Of a stretch of DNA of 19,727 bases, positions 8,471 to 14,915 are shown one piece after another. A program made the position numbers and the translations under genes. A model generated the notes under the pieces. It was not told the DNA's origin and did no database searches. It saw nothing but the letters and a program-made list of their open reading frames with translations. The stretch covers positions 1 through 19,727 of the forward strand of contig CAZULF010000034.1 in NCBI GenBank assembly GCA_964621215.1. Reading direction: 5' to 3'. This DNA is from CAZULF01 sp964621215. GTDB lineage: Bacteria > Pseudomonadota > Gammaproteobacteria > UBA1113. How positions within the stretch are numbered: position 1 is the first letter of the stretch; every line of letters starts with the position of its first letter.

Positions 8471-8773
8471 TTAAATCTTGATCTTAGCGCTACGAATGGC
8501 TTGTTCTACTGAGCTTAATACCGACTCATAAGCAGGGACTTTAAAAAAAACACCGTTGAATGTCGTTTCTTTATTATCCAAAGTCCGCTCGTGGCAAACA
8601 CGGTCATCGCCGCCTTTAACAAAAGGCCGCTCGTGGCAAACACGGTCATCGCCGCCTTTAACAAAAGGTCGCTCGTGGCAAACACGGTCATCGCCGCCTT
8701 TAACAAAAGGTCGCTCGTGGCAAACGCGGTCATCGCCGCCAGCAACGCTTAATTCATGTTTCAATTCACTCAT
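8471..8773 (-). CDS. small tandem-repeat peptide; candidate multi-core modified-peptide precursor
   Basis: A 100-residue product. Residues 1-11 (MSELKHELSVA) are followed by four units beginning GGDDRVCHER at residues 12, 26, 40 and 54. The first three are full 14-mers GGDDRVCHERPFVK; the fourth stops after HER. A unique tail of about 37 residues (TLDNKETTFNGVFFKVP and on) ends in a likely amphipathic helix. Each unit has one Cys (18, 32, 46, 60), one His and two Arg. The ATG is backed by AGGGAGA about 10 bases upstream. Short leader, identical units bounded by Gly-Gly and a distinct tail match the layout of multi-core peptide precursors. The oxygenase and NTase lie directly downstream on the same strand. 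I do not recognise a family. The 42-bp period keeps several frames open, so open length alone is weak evidence; the SD and gene order favour this frame. Confidence 0.6.
   Translation of the reverse strand: MSELKHELSVAGGDDRVCHERPFVKGGDDRVCHERPFVKGGDDRVCHERPFVKGGDDRVCHERTLDNKETTFNGVFFKVPAYESVLSSVEQAIRSAKIKI
8586..8740. repeat. 42-bp tandem repeat, 3.7 copies
   Basis: Units begin at 8586, 8628, 8670 and 8712. The first three are full 42-bp copies and the last covers 29 bp. The differences I see are one C/T change in the spacer of the first unit (GGCCGC against GGTCGC) and one A/G change in the last unit (AAACGCGG against AAACACGG). Such near-identity, including at silent positions, means recent expansion or gene-conversion homogenisation. 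A small palindrome-like core, CCTTTAACAAAAGG, lies in each full unit. The array is richer in G+C than the flanking DNA. Confidence 0.95.
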
Positions 8774-8885
8774 TGGAAATAAATCTCCCTATTCTATTGG
8801 AACTGTACGGTCTACATCAAATGCTTGCACATTTTCCGGTCATTCATACATTAGAAACACCCTACTATTCTGAGGCATTCCGAAT

Positions 8886-8915
8886 GTCGATAGCCATTAT
8901 CGACTAATTTCGATA
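8886..8915. promoter_or_regulatory. perfect dyad and third half-site; candidate operator
   Basis: GTCGATA (8886-8892) and TATCGAC (8898-8904) form a perfect 7-bp inverted repeat with a 5-base centre, and a further TCGATA lies at 8910-8915. The site is in the 231-bp divergent region between the repeat-peptide gene (minus) and the L,D-transpeptidase gene (plus), about 40 bases upstream of the likely -10 of the latter. It could bind a dimeric repressor or activator serving either side. No regulator gene is present in the window. Confidence 0.45.
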
Positions 8916-8955
8916 GGAAAACAATGACCTTCTTTATTTCTTAACTTCATATCTA

Positions 8956-8964
8956 TGCTATATT
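8956..8964 (+). promoter_or_regulatory. extended -10 promoter for L,D-transpeptidase gene
   Basis: TGCTATATT (8956-8964) fits the extended -10 form TGnTATATT. No good -35 was found at standard spacing, as is usual for extended -10 promoters. Transcription would begin near 8971, leaving a leader of about 34 bases that carries the SD GGAG (8994-8997), 7 bases before the ATG at 9005. Confidence 0.45.
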
Positions 8965-9004
8965 TAAAATTACACTTTATTTCTTATCAACATGGAGCAA
9001 GAAG

Positions 9005-9562
9005 ATGGTGAAAATTAACAAAAGCACTGTGACCAAATCCGTTTTATTATCTAGCGTTGCCTTATTGGCTGGTTGTAGCAGTATGGGTACTACCGGCCCT
9101 ACTTATGAACAATCTAATATGCCTAAATCGACAGCGCATCCCCCTTACCATTTCGCTGACACACGCCCTGCTACAGGGAAAAATGTGTTCATTTTTGATC
9201 CAAAACAAACGGCTTGGGCAGCTTATGATAGAGAGGGTAAATTACTGCGCACAGGGATTGCCTCTGGCGGTAGCGACTATTGTACTGATCTAAAGGCTCC
9301 TTGTCGAACACCGTCAGGTAAATATACGGTATATCGTGAAGAAGGTGCGAATTGCAAGTCTCATACATTTCCTCTAGGTAAAGGCGGCGCACCTATGCCT
9401 AATTGTATGTACTTTAGCGGCGGTTATGCTGTACATGGTTCATATGAAGTACCTAATTGGAATGCTAGCCATGGTTGTATTCGTGTTCTTCCTAGTGATG
9501 CAGCGTGGCTCAATGCTAATGTGATAAATCCCGGAGCAACGGTGATTGTGGATACTTATTAA
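9005..9562 (+). CDS. lipoprotein L,D-transpeptidase (YkuD domain)
   Basis: A 185-residue exported protein. The N-terminus has a basic start, a hydrophobic stretch and lipobox LAGC (Cys24), so it should be a lipid-anchored envelope protein. The YkuD catalytic motif is clear: H144-G145 and SHGCIR at 155-160 with nucleophile Cys158. L,D-transpeptidases form 3-3 peptidoglycan cross-links or attach proteins to peptidoglycan using a meso-DAP donor. Two additional cysteine pairs (Cys93/Cys100 and Cys117/Cys134) may form disulfides in the periplasm. It is small, with only the catalytic domain and no LysM or peptidoglycan-binding domain. The SD GGAG with a 7-base spacer supports the start. Its TAA overlaps the next gene's ATG by one base (TAATG), so the two are probably coupled. 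Confidence 0.93.
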   Translation: MVKINKSTVTKSVLLSSVALLAGCSSMGTTGPTYEQSNMPKSTAHPPYHFADTRPATGKNVFIFDPKQTAWAAYDREGKLLRTGIASGGSDYCTDLKAPCRTPSGKYTVYREEGANCKSHTFPLGKGGAPMPNCMYFSGGYAVHGSYEVPNWNASHGCIRVLPSDAAWLNANVINPGATVIVDTY

Positions 9563-10869
9563 TGCCTAAACTCGATAATCTGAACCCCACTCAAACTATG
9601 GTGCGTGAGCTTTCAGAACGAATTGTGAAAGCTCAACGCCCAATACGCATTCTTGATGCGTTAAAATGGGGTTCAGAAGTTCGAGAAGATTTTTTCAATC
9701 ATCAATGTAAACGCTTACCTCATATCGATCAACATTATTATCAACGCCGTCCCTTATCATTTGATCCTGAAGAAAAAACCAATGAATTTTATGCCATCGA
9801 GCGCGATATTCGTAAAAAGCTCGGACAATTCAGTGGTGTGGGTAACATCATGGAACGCATGTGCCATGAATACCGTCAAGTGATTCGCATGTTGGTGGCG
9901 CGCGGTACTCCTGAATTTACACAAATTTCTCAAGATTTATATGGCAGTACCTTAGATGCTTTTTATGCTGGTGCGCCCACATTAAAAGATTTAAGTACGT
10001 TGCTCTCAGCTACCCTGCCCGAGTTAAAAAAGAATGCTACGACTAGTGACGACAAAAAAGTTTATGATAGTGAAAGAATGGTGGAATTGTTAGGCCATCG
10101 ATTAAAAAAATATTTTGGTGACAAAGAAGAACAAGTTCGAGTTAAATTGAGTGATGATATTATTGCTGATGCTTCCGCTGGCGCTGAATTTATTAAAATA
10201 CGTCGCGATGCGAAATTCAGTAAACGTGATTTACATGTCTTAGAAGTACATGAAGGCTGGGTACATCTTGGTACGACCTTAAATGGCTTAGCGCAACCGA
10301 TTTGTACTTTTTTGAGTAAGGGCCCACCTTCTTCCACGGTAACACAAGAAGGATTGGCTATTATTACCGAGATATTTACTTTTTCTTCCTTCCCTGCTCG
10401 AGTACAGCGACTAACCGATCGCGTTACTGCCATTGCACTAGCCGAAGAAGGCGCAGATTTTTTCGATATTTTCAATATGTTGTGCGAAAAGGGTGTACCG
10501 CAACAATCGGCCTACACAGCAACTGCGCGAGTCTTTCGCGGCAGCACACCCAAAGGCGGACCCTTCACCAAAGATATCGTTTACAGCAAAGGCTTTGTGC
10601 TGATTTATAACTATATCCGCTTAGCTGTGCAACGTGGTTTGCTATCACGTATTCCTATGTTATTTGTAGGAAAAACCACGTTAGAAGATTTGCATGTATT
10701 GGAAGATTTGGTCGATGAAAAGTTAGTGATCATGCCGAAGTATATTCCACCCCAATTTAAAGATCTGTCTGCCTTAAGCGCTTGGATGTGTTACTCATTA
10801 TTTTTAAACAAATTAAGTTTAGATGAGTTGAGTAGTCATTATAAAGCGTTTTTGCATGAGTCGGAGTGA
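9562..10869 (+). CDS. DUF1704 / QEGLA-motif (MATCAP-type) putative zinc metallopeptidase
   Basis: A 435-residue protein of the family annotated as flavohemoglobin expression-modulating QEGLA motif protein (DUF1704), related to the eukaryotic tubulin-tyrosine carboxypeptidase MATCAP. The predicted zinc motif HEGWVH (His230, Glu231, His235) is present, and the diagnostic QEGLA (262-266) follows with Glu263 as a candidate third ligand. No signal peptide or membrane segment is apparent, so it is probably cytoplasmic. The bacterial substrate is not established. It overlaps the L,D-transpeptidase gene by one base and has no separate SD, which indicates coupling. It converges on ppiB with only 5 bases between the stops. 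Length and motifs look complete. Confidence 0.85.
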   Translation: MPKLDNLNPTQTMVRELSERIVKAQRPIRILDALKWGSEVREDFFNHQCKRLPHIDQHYYQRRPLSFDPEEKTNEFYAIERDIRKKLGQFSGVGNIMERMCHEYRQVIRMLVARGTPEFTQISQDLYGSTLDAFYAGAPTLKDLSTLLSATLPELKKNATTSDDKKVYDSERMVELLGHRLKKYFGDKEEQVRVKLSDDIIADASAGAEFIKIRRDAKFSKRDLHVLEVHEGWVHLGTTLNGLAQPICTFLSKGPPSSTVTQEGLAIITEIFTFSSFPARVQRLTDRVTAIALAEEGADFFDIFNMLCEKGVPQQSAYTATARVFRGSTPKGGPFTKDIVYSKGFVLIYNYIRLAVQRGLLSRIPMLFVGKTTLEDLHVLEDLVDEKLVIMPKYIPPQFKDLSALSAWMCYSLFLNKLSLDELSSHYKAFLHESE

Positions 10870-10874
10870 CCCTT

Positions 10875-11363
10875 TTACTCTTCTACGCTCACACTCTCAA
10901 TCACTACATCTTCTACTGGCACATCTTGATGTCCGCGGCGCGTAGTCGTTTTAACTTTGCGAATTTTATCTACCACATCCATGCCATTCACAACGTGTCC
11001 AAACACACAATATCCCCAATCATTGTTCGACTTATAATTCAGAAAATCGTTATCTGCCACATTAATAAAAAACTGACTTGAAGCAGAATGCGGATCAGAC
11101 GTTCTAGCCATCGCCAGTGTGCCGCGTTTATTAGGCTTAGCTTTATCCGCTTCATTCATAATGGTGTCATTTTTTTCTTTGCTTTCCATTCCTGCAATAA
11201 AACCACCGCCTTGGATCATAAAACCATCAATCACGCGATGAAAAATAGTATCTTTATAAAAATTTTCACGCGCATATTTCAGGAAGTTTTCCGCGGTTAC
11301 TGGAGTATTGGTAAAATCCAGTTCAATTTGTATATCGCCGACATTGGTATGGAGGGTAATCAT
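10875..11363 (-). CDS. ppiB: peptidyl-prolyl cis-trans isomerase, cyclophilin type (PpiB)
   Basis: A 162-residue single-domain cyclophilin, probably cytoplasmic since it begins directly with MITLHTNVGDIQIEL. Core motifs are FHRVIDGFMIQGGGF (41-55, with catalytic Arg43), GTLAMAR, SSQFFINVADNDFLN and WGYCVFGHVV. Length and start match E. coli PpiB. The open frame continues upstream to 11693, through a palindromic repeat and into the end of glpD. That extension is rejected because AGGA lies 9 bases before the ATG at 11363, the homologous start is here, and a promoter fits at 11398-11426. A second ATG three codons upstream has no spacer to AGGA. Confidence 0.95.
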   Translation of the reverse strand: MITLHTNVGDIQIELDFTNTPVTAENFLKYARENFYKDTIFHRVIDGFMIQGGGFIAGMESKEKNDTIMNEADKAKPNKRGTLAMARTSDPHSASSQFFINVADNDFLNYKSNNDWGYCVFGHVVNGMDVVDKIRKVKTTTRRGHQDVPVEDVVIESVSVEE

Positions 11364-11397
11364 AAATTTCATTCCTAAGTGATAGTTAACGTGCCTT

Positions 11398-11426
11398 ATT
11401 CTACCGCGAATTGGCGGTTTTGGCAT
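11398..11426 (-). promoter_or_regulatory. possible promoter for ppiB
   Basis: Reading the minus strand, ATGCCA (11426-11421) and TAGAAT (11403-11398) stand 17 bases apart, a four-of-six and a five-of-six match to sigma-70 elements. The start would be near 11391, giving a leader of about 28 bases. The spacer holds a small inverted repeat, ACCGC/GCGGT. It lies between the palindromic repeat and ppiB. Confidence 0.4.
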
Positions 11427-11481
11427 TATTTTTTTGGCACCCTTTGTGTAGCTTTGATGCAGGGACAATTTGTAAAATTCT

Positions 11482-11573
11482 CGTCGTACCGGGTCCCGCG
11501 GACAAGCCGTGGGACGCGGTATCCAGAACGCATCGATACACCCTGGATCCCGCGAATAAATCGCGGGACGACG
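11482..11573. repeat. palindromic intergenic repeat, copy 1 (degenerate left half)
   Basis: The right half, TCCCGCGA / ATAAA / TCGCGGGA then CGACG, is intact, and 35 bases (11539-11573) are identical to copy 3 (18661-18695). The left half, CGTCGTACCGGGTCCCGCGG and on, is diverged with an imperfect stem. It lies between the end of glpD and ppiB on the minus strand, where the stem could stabilise or terminate the glpD transcript, though no T-run follows. Its GC-rich composition opens a false upstream extension of ppiB. Confidence 0.85.
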
Positions 11574-11596
11574 TGGCTTTAGGGGTGTTTGCACTT

Positions 11597-13060
11597 TTAC
11601 AGCCATTCCTGCAACCGATTCACCTCTTCTTCCGTAAAATACAATCCGGTCTTGGTGCGGCGCCATAAAATATCTGCCGCTGTGGTGACCCATTCATGTT
11701 TGATTAAATACCGTACTTCTGCTTCATATAGGTCTGCACCGAAGTGTTGGCCTAAATCAGCAATACTTTGTTTATTCTGCAAAATAACTTGGCTTTTTGT
11801 GCCATAGGTTCGAGCATAACGTTGGCATAAACTGGTGGGGAAAGCGGGATATTCCGCTACTAATTGTTTTGCAAAATCTTCGAAACAGGCAATTTCTCCG
11901 CCTGGTAATGGTTCATCCTTAGTCCATGCGGTGCCTATTTGGGGGAAATAATCCCGAATTTTATCTACTGTTTTTTCGGCTAATGCGCGATGGGTTGTTA
12001 ACTTGCCGCCATAAATAGTTACCCACGGTGATTGGGGATAAATGGTTTCTAGTTTTATATGAGACTCTCTACTGATTTTAGACAATGCGCCTTGATGCTG
12101 ACTATACAAGGGTCTAACACCGGAGTAAGATCGATAAACCTGATCCGGTGTTAATTGATGTTGAAAATAATGGTTAACGACTTTGCACAAATAATCGATT
12201 TCGTCTTTATCAATCTTAACATCAGTCGGATCGCCTGTGTAAGCGATATCAGTCGTACCAATGACGAAAAATTTTTCATCATGCGGAATTACAAACACAA
12301 TCCTGCCATCATCATTTTGTAAAATAAAGGCTTTATTACCTTGATAAAACCGCGGCACGATTAAATGGCTGCCTTTAACCAAACATAAATGCGGTTGCAC
12401 GGTTCCTGCTGGAAATATGTTTTTCACCACATCGTCAGCCCAAGGGCCAGCAGCATTAATCACTATTTTAGCCTTGATCGTGTGTTGTCCTTGTGAGATG
12501 TTTTCTACCTGTATATGCCAACCACCATTCGGCTGTGATTTTGCGGTGACAAATCGCGTACGTGGTAAAATCTCCGCTCCTTTTCGTTGCGCTAATTGTA
12601 AATTGGCAATCACTAAACGTGCGTCATTGCCCCAGCAGTCAAAATAGGTAAAACCCTTATCTGCATTTTTTAATGCATAATCTGAATTAGCTAGCTCAAC
12701 GCGGTGGGATGCGGGAAAATAATTTTTTGCCAGATGATCATATAAAAATAATCCTATCCTAATCAGCGAAGGCGAATGACAGGTTCGATTATCGGGCATA
12801 ATAAATTCTAATGGATGTACCAAATGCGGCGCACGCGTTAATAAAAGATTGCGCTCTTGCAGAGATTCTTTTACTAATTTAAAGGCAAATTGTTCCAGAT
12901 AACGTAAACCGCCGTGAATTAATTTGCTACTAGCCGAGGAGGTAGCACCAGCGAAATCTCCTTGCTCACAAATAGCAACTCGTAATCCTCGACCGGCAGC
13001 ATCGGCTGCAATCGCTGCACCATTAATCCCACCACCAATAATAAAAACGTCGTATTCCAT
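11597..13060 (-). CDS. glpD: aerobic glycerol-3-phosphate dehydrogenase GlpD
   Basis: A FAD-dependent peripheral inner-membrane enzyme that oxidises glycerol-3-phosphate to dihydroxyacetone phosphate and passes electrons to quinone. At 487 residues it is close to E. coli GlpD (501). The N-terminal dinucleotide-binding fingerprint FIIGGGINGAAIAADAAGRG is followed by an acidic Glu in AICEQGDFAGATSS, then KLIHGGLRYLEQ. Further family segments are VINAAGPWADDV, KGSHLIVPR, IGTTDIAYTGDP, GVRPLY and YGGKLTTHR. SD AAAGGG (13072-13077, minus) lies 11 bases before the ATG, inside the end of ugpQ. It is the second gene after ugpQ with a 5-base gap, so the pair converts glycerophosphodiesters to DHAP. 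No glpF or glpK is in the window. Confidence 0.96.
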   Translation of the reverse strand: MEYDVFIIGGGINGAAIAADAAGRGLRVAICEQGDFAGATSSASSKLIHGGLRYLEQFAFKLVKESLQERNLLLTRAPHLVHPLEFIMPDNRTCHSPSLIRIGLFLYDHLAKNYFPASHRVELANSDYALKNADKGFTYFDCWGNDARLVIANLQLAQRKGAEILPRTRFVTAKSQPNGGWHIQVENISQGQHTIKAKIVINAAGPWADDVVKNIFPAGTVQPHLCLVKGSHLIVPRFYQGNKAFILQNDDGRIVFVIPHDEKFFVIGTTDIAYTGDPTDVKIDKDEIDYLCKVVNHYFQHQLTPDQVYRSYSGVRPLYSQHQGALSKISRESHIKLETIYPQSPWVTIYGGKLTTHRALAEKTVDKIRDYFPQIGTAWTKDEPLPGGEIACFEDFAKQLVAEYPAFPTSLCQRYARTYGTKSQVILQNKQSIADLGQHFGADLYEAEVRYLIKHEWVTTAADILWRRTKTGLYFTEEEVNRLQEWL

Positions 13061-13065
13061 GATAA

Positions 13066-13803
13066 CTAATACCCTTTCAACAAATCCGCATGATCTGAAA
13101 AAATACCATCAACACCCATATCAAATAAATTTTCTGCTAATTTAATGGTATTCACGGTATAACAAAAAACTTTACGTTGTGTTTTTTTAATGGCATCGAT
13201 TCGTTTGGGTGTAGCGATGAGCTGATTTAAATGTACGGTATCACAAGCTAAACTCTCTGCATTCCATTCCCAATTTTCCATCCATTGATCCATTAACAAA
13301 CCTAATCTAGCTTGTGCATCGCGTTGCCGCAGCTCTATCATCGCTTGGTGAGAAAAGCTAGAAAAAATAGGGGGGGTGTGATGTTTAGGCCAGTGATGTC
13401 GAACGGCATCCAGGGTTTTAACAACTAACTCAGCAATGCGATTATCATGGGGTTTAATTTCCAAATTCATCGCTAAATCAAGTTCCGCCAATGTAGTTAG
13501 CATTTCAACTAACGTTGGAATGCTTGTGCTTTTATAGTGAGGCGAAAACCAAATCCCTGCATCAGCTTGTTTAAGTGTGGCTGCTGATTTTCTGGCGATA
13601 TGACCCTGCATATTGGTGGTACGATTTAGCATGTCATCATGAAAAACAAACACCTCGCCGTCTTTTGATAAAGTCACATCAAACTCAACCCACTTTGCTC
13701 CCATTTTTTTTGCGAGTTGCATGGCCGGCATGGTGTTTTCCGGTGCGTCCGCACTTGCTCCACGATGGGCAAAGAGTATTTTATTGATAAATGGCGAGGT
13801 CAT
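13066..13803 (-). CDS. ugpQ: cytoplasmic glycerophosphodiester phosphodiesterase (UgpQ-like)
   Basis: Hydrolyses deacylated phospholipids such as glycerophosphocholine to sn-glycerol-3-phosphate and an alcohol. At 245 residues it matches the short cytoplasmic UgpQ form (no signal peptide) rather than periplasmic GlpQ. Motifs are FAHRGASADAPENT (catalytic His and metal Glu), EFDVTLSKDGEVFVFHDD (metal-binding Glu/Asp and second His), LNRTT, MNLEIKP, and a C-terminal VFCYTVNTIKLAENLFDMG followed by VDGIFSDHADLL. It directly precedes glpD, which consumes its product. An AAGGGA stretch upstream lies about 14 bases before the ATG, a longer spacing than usual. A palindromic repeat sits 28 bases upstream. 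The pairing suggests use of host or recycled phospholipid head groups. Confidence 0.93.
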   Translation of the reverse strand: MTSPFINKILFAHRGASADAPENTMPAMQLAKKMGAKWVEFDVTLSKDGEVFVFHDDMLNRTTNMQGHIARKSAATLKQADAGIWFSPHYKSTSIPTLVEMLTTLAELDLAMNLEIKPHDNRIAELVVKTLDAVRHHWPKHHTPPIFSSFSHQAMIELRQRDAQARLGLLMDQWMENWEWNAESLACDTVHLNQLIATPKRIDAIKKTQRKVFCYTVNTIKLAENLFDMGVDGIFSDHADLLKGY

Positions 13804-13831
13804 TTTAGGTTGTTAGTTCCCTTGTAAAAAA

Positions 13832-13862
13832 CGTCGTCCCGCGGACAAGCCGCGGGACGACG
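13832..13862. repeat. palindromic intergenic repeat, copy 2 (single perfect stem)
   Basis: A perfect 13-bp inverted repeat, CGTCGTCCCGCGG / ACAAG / CCGCGGGACGACG, with a 5-base loop. It matches one stem of the larger copies at 11482-11573 and 18617-18695. It lies in the divergent region between ugpQ (minus) and the DsbG-like gene (plus), a position where a terminator is not expected, so it is better read as a dispersed REP-type element. Confidence 0.9.
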
Positions 13863-13984
13863 ACAGCATACGTACCCTAGTGATACCCTAACAAAATAAA
13901 CAACATGGATCTAGTATATTGATTCTATCTGTGGTTTACTTTAACTTTGATTAAGTATCCCTCTTACTAGGAGTTAGAATAGTT

Positions 13985-14815
13985 ATGAAACGTTATCTTT
14001 TACCCACGATTTTAGCGAGTTTGTTAGCGACCGGGGCTTGCTATGCGGCAGAAAAAAAAACATCCCCTGCTCCGACTACGAATAATAAGGCAGCGACTGA
14101 CTTAGTTAATAATTTGACCAAGGGTCAAGCTAACATTGTTAAATCTTTTGATTCCTTGGGTAATCTAGAAGGATTTGTCTTAAAACCGGCCAATGGACAA
14201 AAAGGCCAACCCACCATTATTTATGCTGACAAGAATGGACAATATGCATTTGTGGGCGCACTACTTGCTCCGAATGGCGAGAACCTAAGTTCACAGGATA
14301 ATCAAAAATATATCGTTGCTAGCATGGCTCAACAAGCTTTAGCCGATGCTAAAGGTACGGCTTGGGTACTCGATGGTAAGCCAGATGCCAAACACATGAC
14401 CTATGCTGTAGCGGATCCTAATTGCATTTACTGTAACAAATTATATGAAGTCACTCGCCCATTTGTTAAATCCGGTGATTTAGCTATTCGTTGGATTTGG
14501 GTAGGCTTTTTGAAAGATTCTAGCCCAGGTTTAGCACAAGCGATATTAGCGGCTAAAGATCCAGCTGCTGCTATGGCACAAGACGAAGCTAAATTTGATG
14601 AGAAGAATGAGCAAGGTGGCTTACCTCCTCTGACTAATCCTCCGAAAGATGTGGCCGATAAATTTAAAAAGAATATGGATTTTCTCGGTAAGTATCAATT
14701 CCCAGGTACACCTGTGTTGATTTATCGTGACCAAGCTGGCGCACCCCAAGCAAGCTTTGGTTTACCCGCAAACGAGCAGTTAAGCGCTGCTGTGAACAAC
14801 ATGGGCAAGCTATAA
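13985..14815 (+). CDS. periplasmic DsbC/DsbG-like thiol:disulfide interchange protein
   Basis: A 276-residue exported thioredoxin-fold protein. Residues 1-21 form a signal peptide (basic MKR, hydrophobic core, likely cut after ACYA). A DsbC/G-like N-terminal domain spans about 35-115. The catalytic domain carries DPNCIYC with Cys147 and Cys150, and the cis-proline in GTPVLIY (Thr242-Pro243). DsbC has CGYC and DsbG CPYC, so the CIYC here is unusual and should shift redox potential or partner choice. The build (DxxCxxC, the WIWVGFLKDSSPG segment and a helical insert before the cis-Pro) fits DsbG best. A role in disulfide isomerisation, or protection of single cysteines in exported proteins, is likely. 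SD AGGAG (13969-13973) has an 11-base spacer. A strong terminator follows. Confidence 0.9.
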   Translation: MKRYLLPTILASLLATGACYAAEKKTSPAPTTNNKAATDLVNNLTKGQANIVKSFDSLGNLEGFVLKPANGQKGQPTIIYADKNGQYAFVGALLAPNGENLSSQDNQKYIVASMAQQALADAKGTAWVLDGKPDAKHMTYAVADPNCIYCNKLYEVTRPFVKSGDLAIRWIWVGFLKDSSPGLAQAILAAKDPAAAMAQDEAKFDEKNEQGGLPPLTNPPKDVADKFKKNMDFLGKYQFPGTPVLIYRDQAGAPQASFGLPANEQLSAAVNNMGKL

Positions 14816-14827
14816 ATCTCACCTCAC

Positions 14828-14854
14828 AGAGGGCGAATTGCCATTCGCCCTTTT
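14828..14854 (+). terminator. rho-independent terminator of DsbG-like gene
   Basis: A perfect 8-bp stem GGGCGAAT (14831-14838) / ATTCGCCC (14843-14850) with loop TGCC, followed by TTTT. The stem extends a few pairs outward (A-U, G-U). It starts about 13 bases after the stop at 14815. Confidence 0.88.
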
Positions 14855-14866
14855 GAGTCATTATAA

Positions 14867-14897
14867 CCCGGATTCCGCTTCGCTGCATCCAGGCTAC
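14867..14897. repeat. dispersed REP-like element (CCCGGATTCCGCTTCGCTGC type)
   Basis: An imperfect inverted repeat in which CCCGGAT and ATCCAGG form the arms. Very similar sequences, usually read as GTAGCCTGGATGCAGCGAAG on the other strand, are dispersed in many gammaproteobacterial genomes; this is recognised from memory, not searched. It lies between the DsbG-like terminator and the 3' end of the convergent 1182-residue gene, where its stem could mark the end of the minus-strand transcript. Confidence 0.65.
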
Positions 14898-14915
14898 AAA
14901 GACTTTAAAAACAAC

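Noticed and set aside
8586..8740. Possible CRISPR array
   Set aside because: Units are contiguous 42-bp tandem copies with no unique spacers, and no cas genes are present.
8515..8745. Second minus-strand frame over the repeat (76 residues, start TTG)
   Set aside because: TTG start without SD, hydrophobic low-complexity product, entirely overlapping the better-supported frame.
8556..8873. Plus-strand 105-residue open frame across the 42-bp repeat with RSWQTRSSPPLTKG units
   Set aside because: It is the antisense of the repeat-peptide gene. It has no good SD and is open because the period is a multiple of three; the minus-strand frame has AGGGAGA and operon context.
11403..11420. ACCGC/GCGGT hairpin followed by TTTT as a plus-strand terminator
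   Set aside because: Only a 5-bp stem and no plus-strand gene reads into it; on the minus strand it falls in the ppiB promoter spacer.
10866..11807. Several short plus-strand open frames opposite ppiB and the glpD end
   Set aside because: Antisense to well-identified genes, without SD or recognisable products.
14664..14888. Minus-strand 74-residue frame across the terminator and REP-like element
   Set aside because: It would read through a terminator stem and a dispersed repeat and overlap the DsbG-like gene; non-coding.
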